Assembly (NCBI GenBank): GCA_017590115.1
Contig: JAGGNK010007004.1
Coordinates: 9,112,418 to 9,176,417 of the forward strand
Length of the DNA: 64,000 nt
Direction: 5' to 3'
Source of the DNA: Montifringilla adamsi
Lineage: Eukaryota; Chordata; Aves; Passeriformes; Passeridae
Under the pieces are notes generated by a model. The model was given only the letters and a program-made list of their open reading frames with translations, searched no databases and was not told where the DNA came from. Positions 51,773 through 63,224 of this stretch are shown piece by piece. A program made the translations under genes and the position numbers. Position 1 is the first letter of the stretch; each line of letters begins with the position of its first letter.

Positions 51773-54250
51773 GTAAATTTTGACTTCAGTCAAACCTCAG
51801 GATATTTGCTGGAGTAAAGCCAAAACCAACCCACTCTAAACAAAATGGAATCCCTGAGAATGAATCCCTTCCCAAAACTAAGAACAGGTTTGGTCCTGCA
51901 TTCCTGAAGCTGGATAGATTCTATCAGTACCACATAATTACTCTCATAGCTTCGTACAATGCCTGCTAGAACAGAGCAGTAGACCTGAAATGTGTCAGTG
52001 GACATCAGAATGACAGCCATCTTCTGAATAAAGGATGTTTTCTGTCAGCAGGCCCTGTACCAGCGCATAAAATTTCCTGGTTCCTTGGGATAGACCTGCA
52101 CTGCCGCTTGCGCACAATCTCAGGCTTAAAATGTAGTTTCTGCATCAGCTTTATTGTCTGTGTGTAAATGCATGTTCAGACTCAGCTTCAGCATATACCA
52201 CCATGCTCACTGGCAGGAAACTGTGTGCTGGAGAAGGAACACGATCAGAGCATTGGGATCTGATTTATGACTCAGCTCTATTGTTACAGAAAGCAATGGG
52301 CATGGCTGAATTAATTTGTCCTGGCTCAAGTCCTCCAAAAACCATATCAGCTTGCCATGTCCTTCCACCATGACTCAATAGCCACATAATCTCAGAGTTC
52401 TATTAAAAATCTGTTAGGCATGAAACACACTTGTGCCTCCTGAGGGAGTCTTTATGGGATTACGTAGCTCTTACATGAAGCAGTTTAGTGAATTACAATA
52501 TAGAAGAGAATTATGTGAGCCTAGGAGAAAAATAAAATTTTTGAAAATATTTAAAGGAAGAAAAACGTTTTCCTCTAACTGCCAAACAAAGGAGGCCACA
52601 GAGGGAATATGATTCTGATCTGGATGCAACAGGAGAATACAAGAGAAGATTAAAAACTGAAGAATTTAATATTTGCTCATACAGATCCTCAGTATCAACC
52701 GGCCCTGCAGAGACACAGATGCCTGTTCCATGGAAAGCCGGGTGCATATAACCTACATGATTTAATTTTTGAGCCCTTGTAATTCAATGGCAGGACCACA
52801 AGTGAAATAGGTAAGTTAGGCATATCCCCCATGATGCACTCGAAGTGTGAGACCACAGGGCATCAGCCCCTAAGAGGGTGGATTTTGGAAATCCCTCTGC
52901 CACAGCTGTGGATCCTACACACGCCTCAGTTGCAGACCATCACTGCAGGTCCTGTAGAGCAAACCCCACTGACTGCACAGGTGTAATGCAGATGTTTGCA
53001 GTGGTGAGCGCAGGTGTGAGGTCTGTCATGAAAGGTGCAGTACATATGGAAAAACTGGGAAATTTAAAATTCTATTGTGAAAATTTTCTAAGTGTTTGAT
53101 CCCAGGATGAGTAAACATAAGCTGTGGGGACAGTCTGTGCACAACTCCGGGGGCTGCACCTTTCAGATCTTTCATATCTCTGTGAAACACAAAAATATGG
53201 ACATAGTAGAAGGGCAAAGTACAAGAGAATAGGTATCATACTATAGAAAAGAGGTATTTGAACAATTATCTGGTGAAAATTCCTATCCTACATACATTTC
53301 CTACTTTCCTTGGCATGACTGAAAATGAATTCTCTGCAAACCTAGTTAGAATAGTGTGATAAACTGAAAAAACATCACAAAGTAAACCTGAGCAAATAGA
53401 AAATGTACATTGCCTGGGATATCAGACCTTGCTTCACAAATAGGTATACAACCTATGTAGAAGAACTTCAAAAAGTACAGGCACTTTTACGAGTGTGAGC
53501 TGGGTTTATCCCTGCAGTGTCTGTGGAATGTGAAGGGTTAGGTGGAGGCAAGCCCTACAGCCTGTGGGGTCAATCTCACATGAGACACACATGCAAGTGT
53601 CATTTATGTGCTACAGAGCTCGCCAACACTTGCTGACTTCAGAAAGTATGTGCACAAAACCGTGGGCAAGACTGAACAGCCACTTTTTAAACTGAAGTTT
53701 GTTCACAGAAATGCAAACACTTTTTGCAATCTGATTCTAATTAACAATAGAGTCATTCATTCATTCTCTAACAAATGAGCAGAAATCCCCTTCCTTTAGC
53801 AATACACAGACATTTGATAGTAACTTGATAGTGTATTTGAGGTGATTATGTGTTACAAGATCTGTATTTAAGACTCAAGTCTTGTTTCCATCTCAGCTAT
53901 AGGCCACAAAATCCACTGTGCTGGATTATTTGCTTTGGGGCATTGGAAGAAGGAATCTTCTATACACAGCTGCAAAGAAAACAGTGTTTTGACACAATGA
54001 AGAGAACTTGAGTTGTCCTAATACTTAGCTCACAATCCACAGAACAGAATAGAAAAGTACCTGCTGAGTGTCAGCAGGAGCAGCTAGCACAGTTCTTTTT
54101 TATGGTCTGAGATCTCTCCCACATGAAGCATCCCAGTGATTCCATTGATCCCAAAGAATAAAACTAGATCTGTGAGGAAGCATCCCTCAAGCTGCTGGCA
54201 AAGCCCAGTCGCTAGTAAGCACTTGATGGAGCTATCAAGCTATTGCCACT

Positions 54251-54294
54251 TAAAAAAAAAAACAAACAACCAAACCAAAACCAAAGAAAAAACC
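54251..54294. repeat. A/C-rich simple sequence
   Basis: A run followed by CAAAC/CCAAA-type units, the same plus-strand A/C-rich texture as the tracts at 38.0 and 58.2 kb. Confidence 0.85.
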
Positions 54295-54899
54295 CTGCTG
54301 ACTATTAAGCAAGTGTTTTAATTACAAAAGAAAAAGCAAAATGTTTGCTACACTAGAAATTAAGATTCCTGCCACAAGAGCCTACTGTTGGCTTATGTTC
54401 AATTTGCTGTCCACCAGAACTCCCAGGTCTTTTCTAGCACAACTGCTTCTCCAAGAATCTTGTTTAAACCATAAAATCTTCAAGTTTGGAAGTACATTTT
54501 TGCTTTCTTGACTCATGCAAACAATATACTGGCGTGATATTCCATTATAATATGCTAATAAATAATGTTATTTCCAATGTACATAGTGTACTAAAATATG
54601 GATCAATGGATTAAGGTAAAAATTCTCCTGAGTAATTTTGCAAGCATTCATCTAAATTTTTTTACCATGTGGACACATTTCTTAACACATATTTTCAAAA
54701 AGACAGATGTTTCCATTACTTTTAAGGTTTAATAATCTTTTGTACAACTGAAAAATGCAAATTTTATTTTATATGCATAAGTTATCTTACAAACATCTTG
54801 CAAGTAAACTGAGAGATTGTAACATTTCAGGCCATGCCAGGTGTTCAATACTTTCTCAAAAATTGTTGATTGCCCAAAGTAATTCTATGCAATTAATAT

Positions 54900-54975
54900 G
54901 GCCCATGGCATAGGGTTTGGAAATAAATGATTTTTAAGGTCCCTTCCAACCCAAACCATTCAATGATTCTGTGAT
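54900..54975 (+). mobile_element. CR1-type LINE, extreme 3' tail only
   Basis: Only about 76 bases of the CR1 3' end remain, in plus orientation: GCCCATGGCA, then a block ending TTTTTAAGGTCCCTTCCAACC, then the tail CAATGATTCTGTGAT. This extreme 5' truncation is typical of aborted reverse transcription. There is no coding content. Confidence 0.88.
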
Positions 54976-55376
54976 ATTAAAGGATACAAAACCACAAAAC
55001 ACTGGGACCCAACTTTCAGGGGCCATGAATTTATCTGCAGTGTTCCCAACAGGAATATTCCTTTGCTCATTGTGAAATGAAAATTTTGGTTCATGAAAAC
55101 CACCAACAATAGTGGCCAGCACAATTTGCCCACTGAAATGTCTCACGAGAAAGCCAAGAATCCATTTTTTTAAATTGCTTTTTTTGGTAAAAATAATTGC
55201 CAAGCATTTCAAGTACCACTGTCAGATCATGAGTAGAGGTTAATTTCTAATGTTATAATGGCATCTTTTGAGGATTAGATGTAAGAATCTTAGTTTATAG
55301 CATAGCAAATATTTTATTTTTGCTTTTGTAATTAAAATACTTGCTGAATAGTCAACAGGGTTTTATGTTGGATGGG

Positions 55377-55426
55377 TTTTTTTTTTTTTTTTTTTTTTGT
55401 TTTTTTTTTTTTTTTTTTTTTTTTTT
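55377..55426. repeat. Poly-T tract
   Basis: Twenty-two T, one G, then twenty-seven T. Confidence 0.95.
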
Positions 55427-56918
55427 GAAGTGGCAATATCTTGATAGCTGCATCAACAGAAGATTTTCCTTCTAAAAACAGTACGAGTTGCTAGCACTTA
55501 GAACCTGCTTAGCAATTTCTGGGTTTTCCCAAATAACCATTTTTAAAAAAATAATCATTAGGAGCATCTTTTTCACTCATTTTTCCTTTGTAACAATGTA
55601 ATTTATGAGTGTCAAAAGTCTACAGTGCTACTTGTAATTCTTTCCTTGACGGGAGGTTTCTCTGATACACTTGCACATTAGCAAACATTTACCTATTTTC
55701 AATAAAATATCCAGTCAAACTATCTTTTTATGGTCTTAAACTTTTGCATAGAAGCTTAACTACTTGGAAGTGTTTCAAATAGAAAAGAAACTCTAGTACA
55801 AGAATGAATAATCAGGATCAGAATACCAATCACCTATTTGCTTGGCAGTTATTACTATAATGTTATTCCCCCAAAAAGGACCACGTGGTTAATCATTCTC
55901 CCTAAAATTTACTGTGAAGAGATGGCAAAACACGTCTTCATTCAGGAAAGAGAAGTGGAACAGGAGTATGTGTTCCTTTCAGCTCTGTAATTTCAAGCTC
56001 AGTCTTTGCCTATATGTAGACATGGGTATGACATTCCTGGCAGTGCAATGGCCCGGCACTGTTGGATTACTGCTGGAGAAAGGAATGGTCAGTCCCCTCT
56101 GACTGCCAGTGGAAGGAATGCCATTCCCTGGCTAAGAGCTGTCCAACAGTGATGGCTGCAGCCACCGCTGCTGACAAAGTCCAGGTCTCACAAAAAGGTG
56201 CACACTTACGAGAACTAATTGAGGGCTTTTTTTCTTCCAGAACCTTTCTGGCTGTTTGCCTGAGTCTGTCTCAAACATAACAAATTCATAGGTGGCTATA
56301 AATAGCTCCAGGATTGCATTCAGACGCTCAGTCTGAAGATTTTTAGGTATTACCACAAACTATTTTTAACAGTGGATATTAAGACACTCATAAGGAACTA
56401 CATGCTAATATGCTGAACAATCTGAGGCAGTACCTGGTTCCAGCAAGTTTGGTCAGAGAGGACTCCAGGACTGCATAATGTGGCACTGCATCTGGTTCAA
56501 CTACTGCACTGGAGTCATGCTTTGCACAGTAGGACAGACAATTCCAAGCAGCTGTTCCAAAACAATAGTATTTGTCCTTCTTTGGGGCTACAGCTTGTCC
56601 CCTGAGTAACTGGAATAGTTGCTCATGCAAGTTCTCTGTAATATTTTACATCCACCTTTTTAGCTATTGGATCATTTACCTGATATTTCTGAGATTCTAG
56701 AAATTCTGAGATTCAGCTCTGAGTTTCAATAGCTTGGAGGGAACTGTGCCAGTTCCTGCTTAAGGGAAGTTCAGGATGGACTGCATGACTTCCTAGATTA
56801 CCTAATGTCTATTTCAAGTCCTTACTACTAACAGCAAACTCATTATTATAAATTTTCCCAGTAATCTTAGCAAAATAATAATAAACAGCCAAAATTCCTA
56901 TGATAAAGCTCTATCCTT

Positions 56919-56954
56919 CAAATATATGTACAAATATATGAACAAATATATTTA
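56919..56954. repeat. 12-bp tandem repeat, three units
   Basis: Three adjacent 12-bp units of the form CAAATATATGTA, differing only in their last four bases. Confidence 0.9.
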
Positions 56955-58231
56955 CTAAATGTAAAGAAGTGGCAAGATTTAACTCTTTTCTTGAGTTAGC
57001 CTCCACAAAACTGTGTCAATAGCATAAATACAGTAGTGCTGCAAAGCCCGTCATTTTCTTTTCAAGTATTTATTAAAAATTAAGGCAGAAGAACAACAAT
57101 GCAGCAAAAACTTAAAAAGAGGACCAAAAGCTTTAGGAAAACTTTTGGTCTGTTGAATTCCTCTGCTACTGGACATTAACCCACAACATCTGCTTAACTT
57201 CATGCATTTTGGCAACATTGTGGAGAAGATACTGATGATGTTATAAATAAAGTTGTGTTTCAACCCAATCCATAGAAGTCTTGAATACTGAAGCTCTAAA
57301 AAAACCAAGTGTGAAAATAGAATTGTTTTCAAGTGGCAATACTTTTGTCCTCTGAAAGGATTTCTTCTGGGAGTTCTTACCCTAGGTGTTGAGAGAATTT
57401 ATGGACCTTGCTTGTTCACTCTTTCAAACACCCACAAAATATGTGTACATTAGCTGCCAGCTGAAGAATCCAGTCCTACTTGTTGGTGAGGTCTGGCTGA
57501 TTTTAATTGCCCCAAGTATGTTCATAATGGCTTTAAAAAGAGCTACTTGGATATTTCCCTCACAGCTAAACCATTCTCCCAGCACTTGTGCAGTTCTCTG
57601 TGGTTAACTGGGTGACCTCTTTGTGCCCTATTGTTTACTCTGGAATTTCTGTAAACACAAATATTTATTTATTTTGACACTAAATAAGGGAAGCTAAAAT
57701 ACTGTAGGAAATTACTACCTGAACTAAGAGCAGCATTCATAATTGCTCTTCCAGATGTAAGCAAAAGCTGATTTAAAAAGAACTGTGCTTGTGACCCAAA
57801 AATCTGTCTTAAACCTTTTAACATGATTTCAAAAAGATGTCTCCAGTGTAGCACTGCTGCTTATACATATGCACTTAACATATAAATCAATTAATCCATG
57901 AAAAAAAGGTTGCTGAAAAATAGATCACTGATTGCAAATTCAAAAGTATTTCCATGGGATTTAAAAAACAGCAGGATCCAATATTTAAAACAAAAACACC
58001 CAACACAGAAAAAGACCAAAAGACCAAGCCACCTAGTACCATGTTTATTTAGATGCACAAAAGCTGTGATAATTAGAGAAGGTTAGTTAGGCAGATACTA
58101 CTAACTGACTGCAAGGACAGGACTGCATGACTCGAGATGGCAGATACAGTACAACATGTTACCAGAATGATTCTTGGTGAAGCTGCAGAAACCTTGGCAT
58201 TTCTGCTAATAAACAGATTCTATAAATGGTG

Positions 58232-58277
58232 AAAAAAAAAAAAAACCAAAAAAAACCAAAACAACCCAAAACCCAAC
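58232..58277. repeat. A/C-rich simple sequence
   Basis: A runs broken by CC and ending in ACCCAAAACCC-type units. Confidence 0.9.
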
Positions 58278-60511
58278 ACTTTAGAATGCAGCATCTGGGT
58301 TCTGCTACTGTCATCTAAGAGAATAGATGGATTTTAATAGGTAGAGGAGAAACGTTACTCTATAGTGGTTTTTGTTTTACAGCAAGAGTTTTAACTGTCT
58401 ACTTTTAGTAAATTCTCTTGAAAGGAAATGACAATGATTTCTATACTATGTTTTTTCCTATAAAACCCTAAAAGGCAAACAGGTACAGTATGCCTTGACT
58501 GTGGGTTTTTTAGTGGGTAGAAAAAGGTGGCAGAATTTTGCTAAGCTGGATTGTGGTCTAGCAACAAATACACTTTTGCTCTATTGCCAGTTGTGAGGTC
58601 TGAAGTATGTGAGTGCCTCAGTAGGGTAAAAATCAGAGATTTAAGTTGAAACAAATTAAATTATCCTACACATGACGACTACTTTCACAGTTAATACAGC
58701 ATTTTCTTCTCCTGTCCTTTCAAACTGACTCGACATTGCTCCTAATAGTGACCACAAGAATGAGAGAGGATGTTGGTTCTTGTGGAAAGGAAAGCGTGGC
58801 AACAAGATGAACTTGGTCCATCCTTCCCTGCTGATCACCAGTGGATCATAAAGACTTTAGATTCCCTAAGGTTTGACTGTGTTTGAAAGAAAAAAAATAG
58901 CGGTTACCTTTCATATAAAGAATCTCACTGTCCCACGCCCCATTGTCTCCGTCTGCTTCAGGGTAAGAAAAGTAAATACTTAATTTTTTTGTGTTCTATC
59001 ACCAACTTCCCTCAGTATGGAAGTCAGCCCTGTAGGTTAATGATGGCATTTAGTAGTGGTAAATCAATCCATATCTACTTTAAAAATCATGCTTGTTTAG
59101 CAGTTTTGCTTATTTCTCCACTAGGATTTTAAAAAAAAAAGCCTCTGGTCCAACAGCATTACAAACATTGTTTCCTTTGGAAGACCCACAAATATGACTG
59201 GCTTCATACCACACAAAAATGCTCAAATGAAGGAGGGTAACATCCACCTATTTATAGCCAGCCAGTGTTACCATGTAAGGCTGAATGAATTAAAAAAAAA
59301 AAAAAGTTCCAGAACTGACAGGAGTCTCTATAAACTTTGCTCTCTAGGAGACAAAACAATACCATTCAGCCCAAATTAAGATGTTTTTTGGTCTTAGATT
59401 GGTTCAAACTATTTTGGGTACAATTATACTGGACCTTCTGCTTTTCAGTATTATGAAAGGTCTTTTTCATATTTCATAAAGCTTTAGAGACAAACATAGT
59501 TTAAAGCTGAGTACAGCTAAAAAATATAAACAATCAACCTTTTGCTATTTTCTACATGCAACCTTAAGCCAAAATACAAGCCTCCCATACAGCTTCTTCG
59601 TCCTGATTCCTTCTAAAAGCTGTAATCAGTGTATAATTTGCAATGTGTTTCCTCCTCTTGTTTTTTTCTCTACTTGCTGAATTTGCATTTAATAAATTGT
59701 CCACTTCAAGGAATGAGTCTGAGGCAAATGGATTTTCTTGGTTCTGTTTTGCTTCTTTGCTCTTCGGTTTCCCAAAATACAGTGGCTGTCGAAAATCAAT
59801 ACTGCTTTGGAAAAAAATGCCAACAATTTATACTGACAGTCTGCCCAAACTGGGGTATTCAATGAAATGCAGTGGAGGACAGTAATAAAATTTTGGCTCT
59901 ATTTCCTCAGGGTGTGCTACAAAAAGAAATACTCCTAAATTTTAAGGGGCATTATCCAGGGAGATTTTCAGAGTGAGCTTATGGATGCCTAGAGACAGGT
60001 CAGATGAAGTAAGAATTGAATTAGATTCACCAAAAGCAGCTTATTTCAATGGCTACAGTGTGGCAAATCAGTAGGGAAGATAGGAAGACGATTATCAAAA
60101 CAAAACCACATCAGACCACAAGGAAACCCCAATATTTCCAAAATGATAGCCTTAAAAAACCCAATAAACAAGTAAACAAAAAATCCCAACCAGAGATAGA
60201 GGCCTGTGTTACAAAGATCTAAATTGTGTGGAAGAGATGTTGAATGGATTTTTGGACAAGCTAAATATAATCATACACAAAAAACCTTAATATTTGAATT
60301 ATTTTTTGGAACAGTTCTAGTATACTAGGCACACTTTCCTCTTGTGCTCCTGGTATATAAATTAAGAATAGAAGACACAAAATTAATGCAGCTGCTTCAG
60401 TGCAAAATCAAAACAAAAGTGCTTTCATTTTTCTCATCTACCAAATTCTGACATGGAAAAAAAAGTAAGAGAAATCTGATATTGGCCATAGAAAGATTAA
60501 CTAAACCCAGG

Positions 60512-60556
60512 AATAATAATATTGAAATAATAATAATAATAATAATAATAATGATA
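60512..60556. repeat. (AAT)n microsatellite
   Basis: About ten AAT units, preceded by a shorter interrupted AAT run. It reads as poly-Ile in one frame, which is not coding. Confidence 0.95.
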
Positions 60557-61562
60557 GTAACAAAGAATACATTTACATCTACTAAATTTCAAAATGGAGA
60601 AAATAAGCTAATTAGAGGAGTCTTCATTTTGAGGGGACATTTTTCTTTAGATAAGAAGAAAAGTGTAAAGTTATATGTACTAAATATTAATTTTCACAAC
60701 CCAAAAGGCACAGCTGTGCTTTAAAGACAGAGTGAAATTGTAATTATCTAATTTGGCTTGGTAAGAGCTACTTTTTCTTGGCTTTTTGCCCAGAATACAC
60801 TTATTCCTCCTGCAAAAAAACAATATATCAAATTCTAAAACAGAAAAGAAACACGCCACAGAGATGCAATACAAGAACACATTGATGATAAACATAACAT
60901 ACTTGTGGATTACTGCCTTCAGTAATCCAAATTTACATTAATCTGTACAAAGAAAATAATATCTTGAAAGCAAAAATAAGCAAAATCTTCAATTTATTGA
61001 CAAAACAGGAGCAGGCACTCCCAGCCTCAGAGCAGGTTTGAACACCACCCTGGAAAGAACCTCCTGAAGTCCTGAGAATCTAAACATTCACTTTTAGCAT
61101 TATAGAAATCAACCAAAAAACTACTGACTAAGACTTTATAAAACCTATTGAATGTACCAACATTAATATAGAATATTGAGAAGGTGTTTTTAGGGAGATG
61201 TTTTTCCCCTCTACATCCAAGAAGAAATTCTACCATCTGACTGACTGATACAATGGTCTTTAGCTGGGATAACACTGTGGTAGAAGATTAACTAATGCAG
61301 AAAACAAGCCCTTAATTGCCGTTTTTGCCTGCTGAGTATGAACGTTTCAGAAACTTCTATCAAACTGTCAAATTTTATAGTGTTCAGCACACAGGCACAA
61401 GCTTTTTTTTTTTTTCATGGTGTATCTTAGAAGACTGATAAAGTTGCATGCTATTTACCCTTTCAAAAATTCATGCCCTATAACTACCTTCAGGAACACT
61501 GCGGTCAGGTATAACGGGACACAAAACCTACGCCATAATGTCTCTTTATTTTTAATAATATT

Positions 61563-61750
61563 TTGGTGAGGCCCTGGCACAGGTTGCCCAGAGAAGCTGC
61601 GGCTGCCTCATCCCTGGAAATGTTCAAGGCCAGGTTGGACAGGGCTTGGAGCAGTCTGGGGTAGTGGAAAGGTGTCCCTGCCTATGGCAGGGGTGGAAGA
61701 TGATGAGCTTTAAGGTCCTTGCAAGCCAAACCAATCTGTAATTCTGTGAT
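61563..61750 (+). mobile_element. CR1-type LINE, 3' portion
   Basis: In plus orientation the sequence follows the CR1 3' end closely: GTGAGGCCCTGGCACAGGTT, GCCCAGAGAAGCTG, GGCCAGGTTGGACAGGGCTT, GGTGTCCCTGCC, GGTCCTTGCAAGCCAAACC and the tail ATTCTGTGAT. It is 5'-truncated to about 190 bases and non-coding. It is the least diverged CR1 fragment in the window by eye. Confidence 0.93.
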
Positions 61751-62114
61751 CTTATGTTTCTTCATGTAGTATGGAACAGCAAACTGCTGCAAGGTACTGC
61801 TGCAGTGGCACAATGTTACATCTTTTTCATTCTATGACTTTCAATGTACTGTTCATTAAGTATCTTTCTACTAGAAACTGACACAGTTCTGTTCACAAAA
61901 GAGTTCAGTAGTGAAATTAACTTGTTTTTTCCTCCAGTTCATCACAATGTGTCATTCACAGCTCAGCTGCTTGCCCTTCCTTTGGCCTCATTATGCCATG
62001 TCCTCTCACAGAACAGCACAAAGGCTTATCTCCTCCTGCCCAGCCCAGGGCTGGCACAATCCTCACTGTCCTGCCAGTTCCCGATTCATTTCCATGCTTC
62101 TCAGCACAAAAAAG
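61751..62114. other. Spacer between two CR1 fragments
   Basis: Unique-looking sequence with no gene recognised. The plus-strand open frame 61911-62606 starts here but owes its length to the CR1 that follows. Confidence 0.6.
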
Positions 62115-62540
62115 ACAAGAAGGGTCACAAAGGTGATGAGTGTGGAGCAGGTCTCTGATGAGGAGAGACTGCAGGAGCTGGGGCTGTTTATTCTGGAGAA
62201 GAGAGGACTGAGAGGGGACCTCGTTAATGCAGATAAATATCTCAAAGGAGTGCCAAGAGAAAGGACCAAACTCTTTCCAGTGGTACCCACTGACAGTATG
62301 AGGAGCAAAGGCCATAAACTCAAACACGAGAAGTTTCATTTTAACATGAGAAGGAACTTCTTCCCATTGAGGATGGCAGAGCACTGGAACAGCTGCCCAG
62401 GGAGGGTGCGGATACTCCCACTCTGGAGACATTCCAAACCCACCTCTGTGTCACCTGCTCTGCGTGACCCTGTCCTGGCAGAGAGGTTGGACTGGATGAT
62501 CTCCAGAGGTCCCTTCCAACCCTCAGGATCCTGTGATTCT
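62115..62540 (+). mobile_element. CR1-type LINE, 3' portion, abutting the CpG island
   Basis: Plus-orientation CR1 3' region. Landmarks are GGGTCACAAAGGTGATGAG, the GAGGAGAGACTGCAGGAGCT block, GGAGAAGAGAGGACTGAG, AACATGAGAAGGAACTTCTT, the GGTTGGACTGGATGATCTCC block and the tail CTGTGATTCT. A frame runs through the region in phase with the old CR1 polyprotein end ('LGLFILEKRGLRGDLVNADK'), giving the 231-codon frame 61911-62606; this is a remnant and not a host gene. The 5' end is approximate. Confidence 0.92.
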
Positions 62541-62569
62541 GGGATGACACTGAAGAGACACCGCTGCTG

Positions 62570-62800
62570 CTCTGCCACGCACCGAGCCTACGGCCGGGCT
62601 GGGTGAGCAAACACAGACCGGGAACGAAAGGGCAAGGGGCAGAGGCTCCACCGAGGGCCGGGGGTGATGCCAGCCGTGATTCCAGCCGTGCTTGCAGCAG
62701 CTGCTCGGCAGGATCATGAGCGGCGGGGGCGGCCCCGAGCCCGGCCGGGATGAGCAGTAGCGCCCGGCGCTGCGGGGGCTGTTCCCGGCTTTAGGAGCTC
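62570..62800. promoter_or_regulatory. CpG island, first half
   Basis: CpG-dense, GC-rich sequence starting about 30 bases after the CR1 tail. It contains GCGGCGGGGGCGG and CCCGGCCGGG blocks. A tiny ATG frame (62716-62760, 14 codons) is present, but nothing shows it is translated. Islands of this kind in vertebrates usually mark promoters. Transcription could start in either direction. Confidence 0.7.
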
Positions 62801-62990
62801 CCTAAAGACAAACAGAGCAGTCTAGAAAGTTTACAGAATAAATTCTGTTCATTCTCTAAAGGGCGCACAGTGAGGCTTTCCACAAACCGCGCTCAGGTGG
62901 TAATGACTCGCAATCTTTTGTAAAGCAAAACTCACATGGACCCGCCTATCTAATCCACGCTCTCCGCCTACCTAATGCATATTTATCCGA

Positions 62991-63009
62991 TGATGCAATC
63001 TTACGCAAT
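62991..63009 (+). promoter_or_regulatory. Composite ATF4-C/EBP-type site next to a C/EBP-like site
   Basis: TGATGCAAT (62991-62999) fits the C/EBP-ATF response element consensus TGATGXAAX known from stress-response genes. One base later TTACGCAAT (63001-63009) is a close C/EBP or C/EBP-CREB hybrid site. Both lie between the two CpG-island halves, about 130 bases before the candidate start codon, an ordinary position for a promoter element. Binding is inferred from the motif only. Confidence 0.45.
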
Positions 63010-63134
63010 GCTACAAACACAAGGTTGTTTCCTTCATTAAGCAACTCGTATTGTAGAAGTTATCTGACGCCATCAGTTGCGTTTACACAAGGTGAGACAA
63101 CCCAGCCTGGGGACAGACAATTCAGCTCGGAGGC

Positions 63135-63187
63135 ATGAAGGTGACCTCGGCCGCGGGGAGCGGGGGGGGCGGCGGATCCACATCCGG
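63135..63187 (+). CDS. Candidate first coding exon (or short upstream frame) of an unidentified gene
   Basis: An ATG at 63135 (purine G at -3) opens a frame reading MKVTSAAGSGGGGGSTS, a short leader with a Gly run. At 63187 it meets CGG followed by GTGAGG, a good splice-donor context, in phase 2. If the donor is not used the frame ends at TGA (63189-63191) after 18 codons, making it only a short upstream frame. Its place in the densest part of the CpG island is what favours a first exon. I do not recognise the N-terminus and cannot name the gene; the next exon lies outside the window or is not visible. The 176-codon frame 63077-63607 in another register is compositional and continues into a minisatellite. 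Confidence 0.3.
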
Positions 63188-63203
63188 GTGAGGCCGCGCC
63201 GGC

Positions 63204-63224
63204 GGGAGCGGGGACGGGCCGGGG
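63204..63224 (+). other. G-quadruplex-forming motif
   Basis: Four G runs on the plus strand with loops of three, two and two bases: GGG AGC GGGG AC GGG CC GGGG. It starts 17 bases after the candidate splice donor. Folding is predicted from the pattern only. Confidence 0.6.

Larger units (their letters stand above)
45678..54899. other. Non-coding DNA, no gene recognised
   Basis: AT-rich DNA with A-rich microsatellites (48412-48444; 51756-51772; 54251-54294). Open frames are short and unconvincing. No interspersed repeat is recognised before the CR1 tail at 54.9 kb. Confidence 0.55.
54976..61562. other. Mostly non-coding DNA, with weak exon-like blocks on the minus strand
   Basis: AT-rich DNA with poly-T (55377-55426), A-rich (58232-58277) and (AAT)n (60512-60556) repeats. 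Several minus-strand blocks at 56.2-57.9 kb are open and flanked by splice-like signals, but their phases do not chain into one reading frame (see findings), so no gene is called. Confidence 0.45.

Noticed and set aside
57130..57290. Minus-strand block after TTTTTTTAG as another exon
   Set aside because: Two different frames both look protein-like; the more persuasive one carries in-frame stops, and no clear donor follows.
58640..58885. Minus-strand block after a long pyrimidine tract and CACAG as an exon
   Set aside because: The acceptor is good, but each frame carries a stop or needs a shift, and no donor is evident.
61911..62606. 231-codon plus-strand open frame as a gene
   Set aside because: Most of it is the 3' part of a CR1 LINE read through its remnant frame; the rest is chance.
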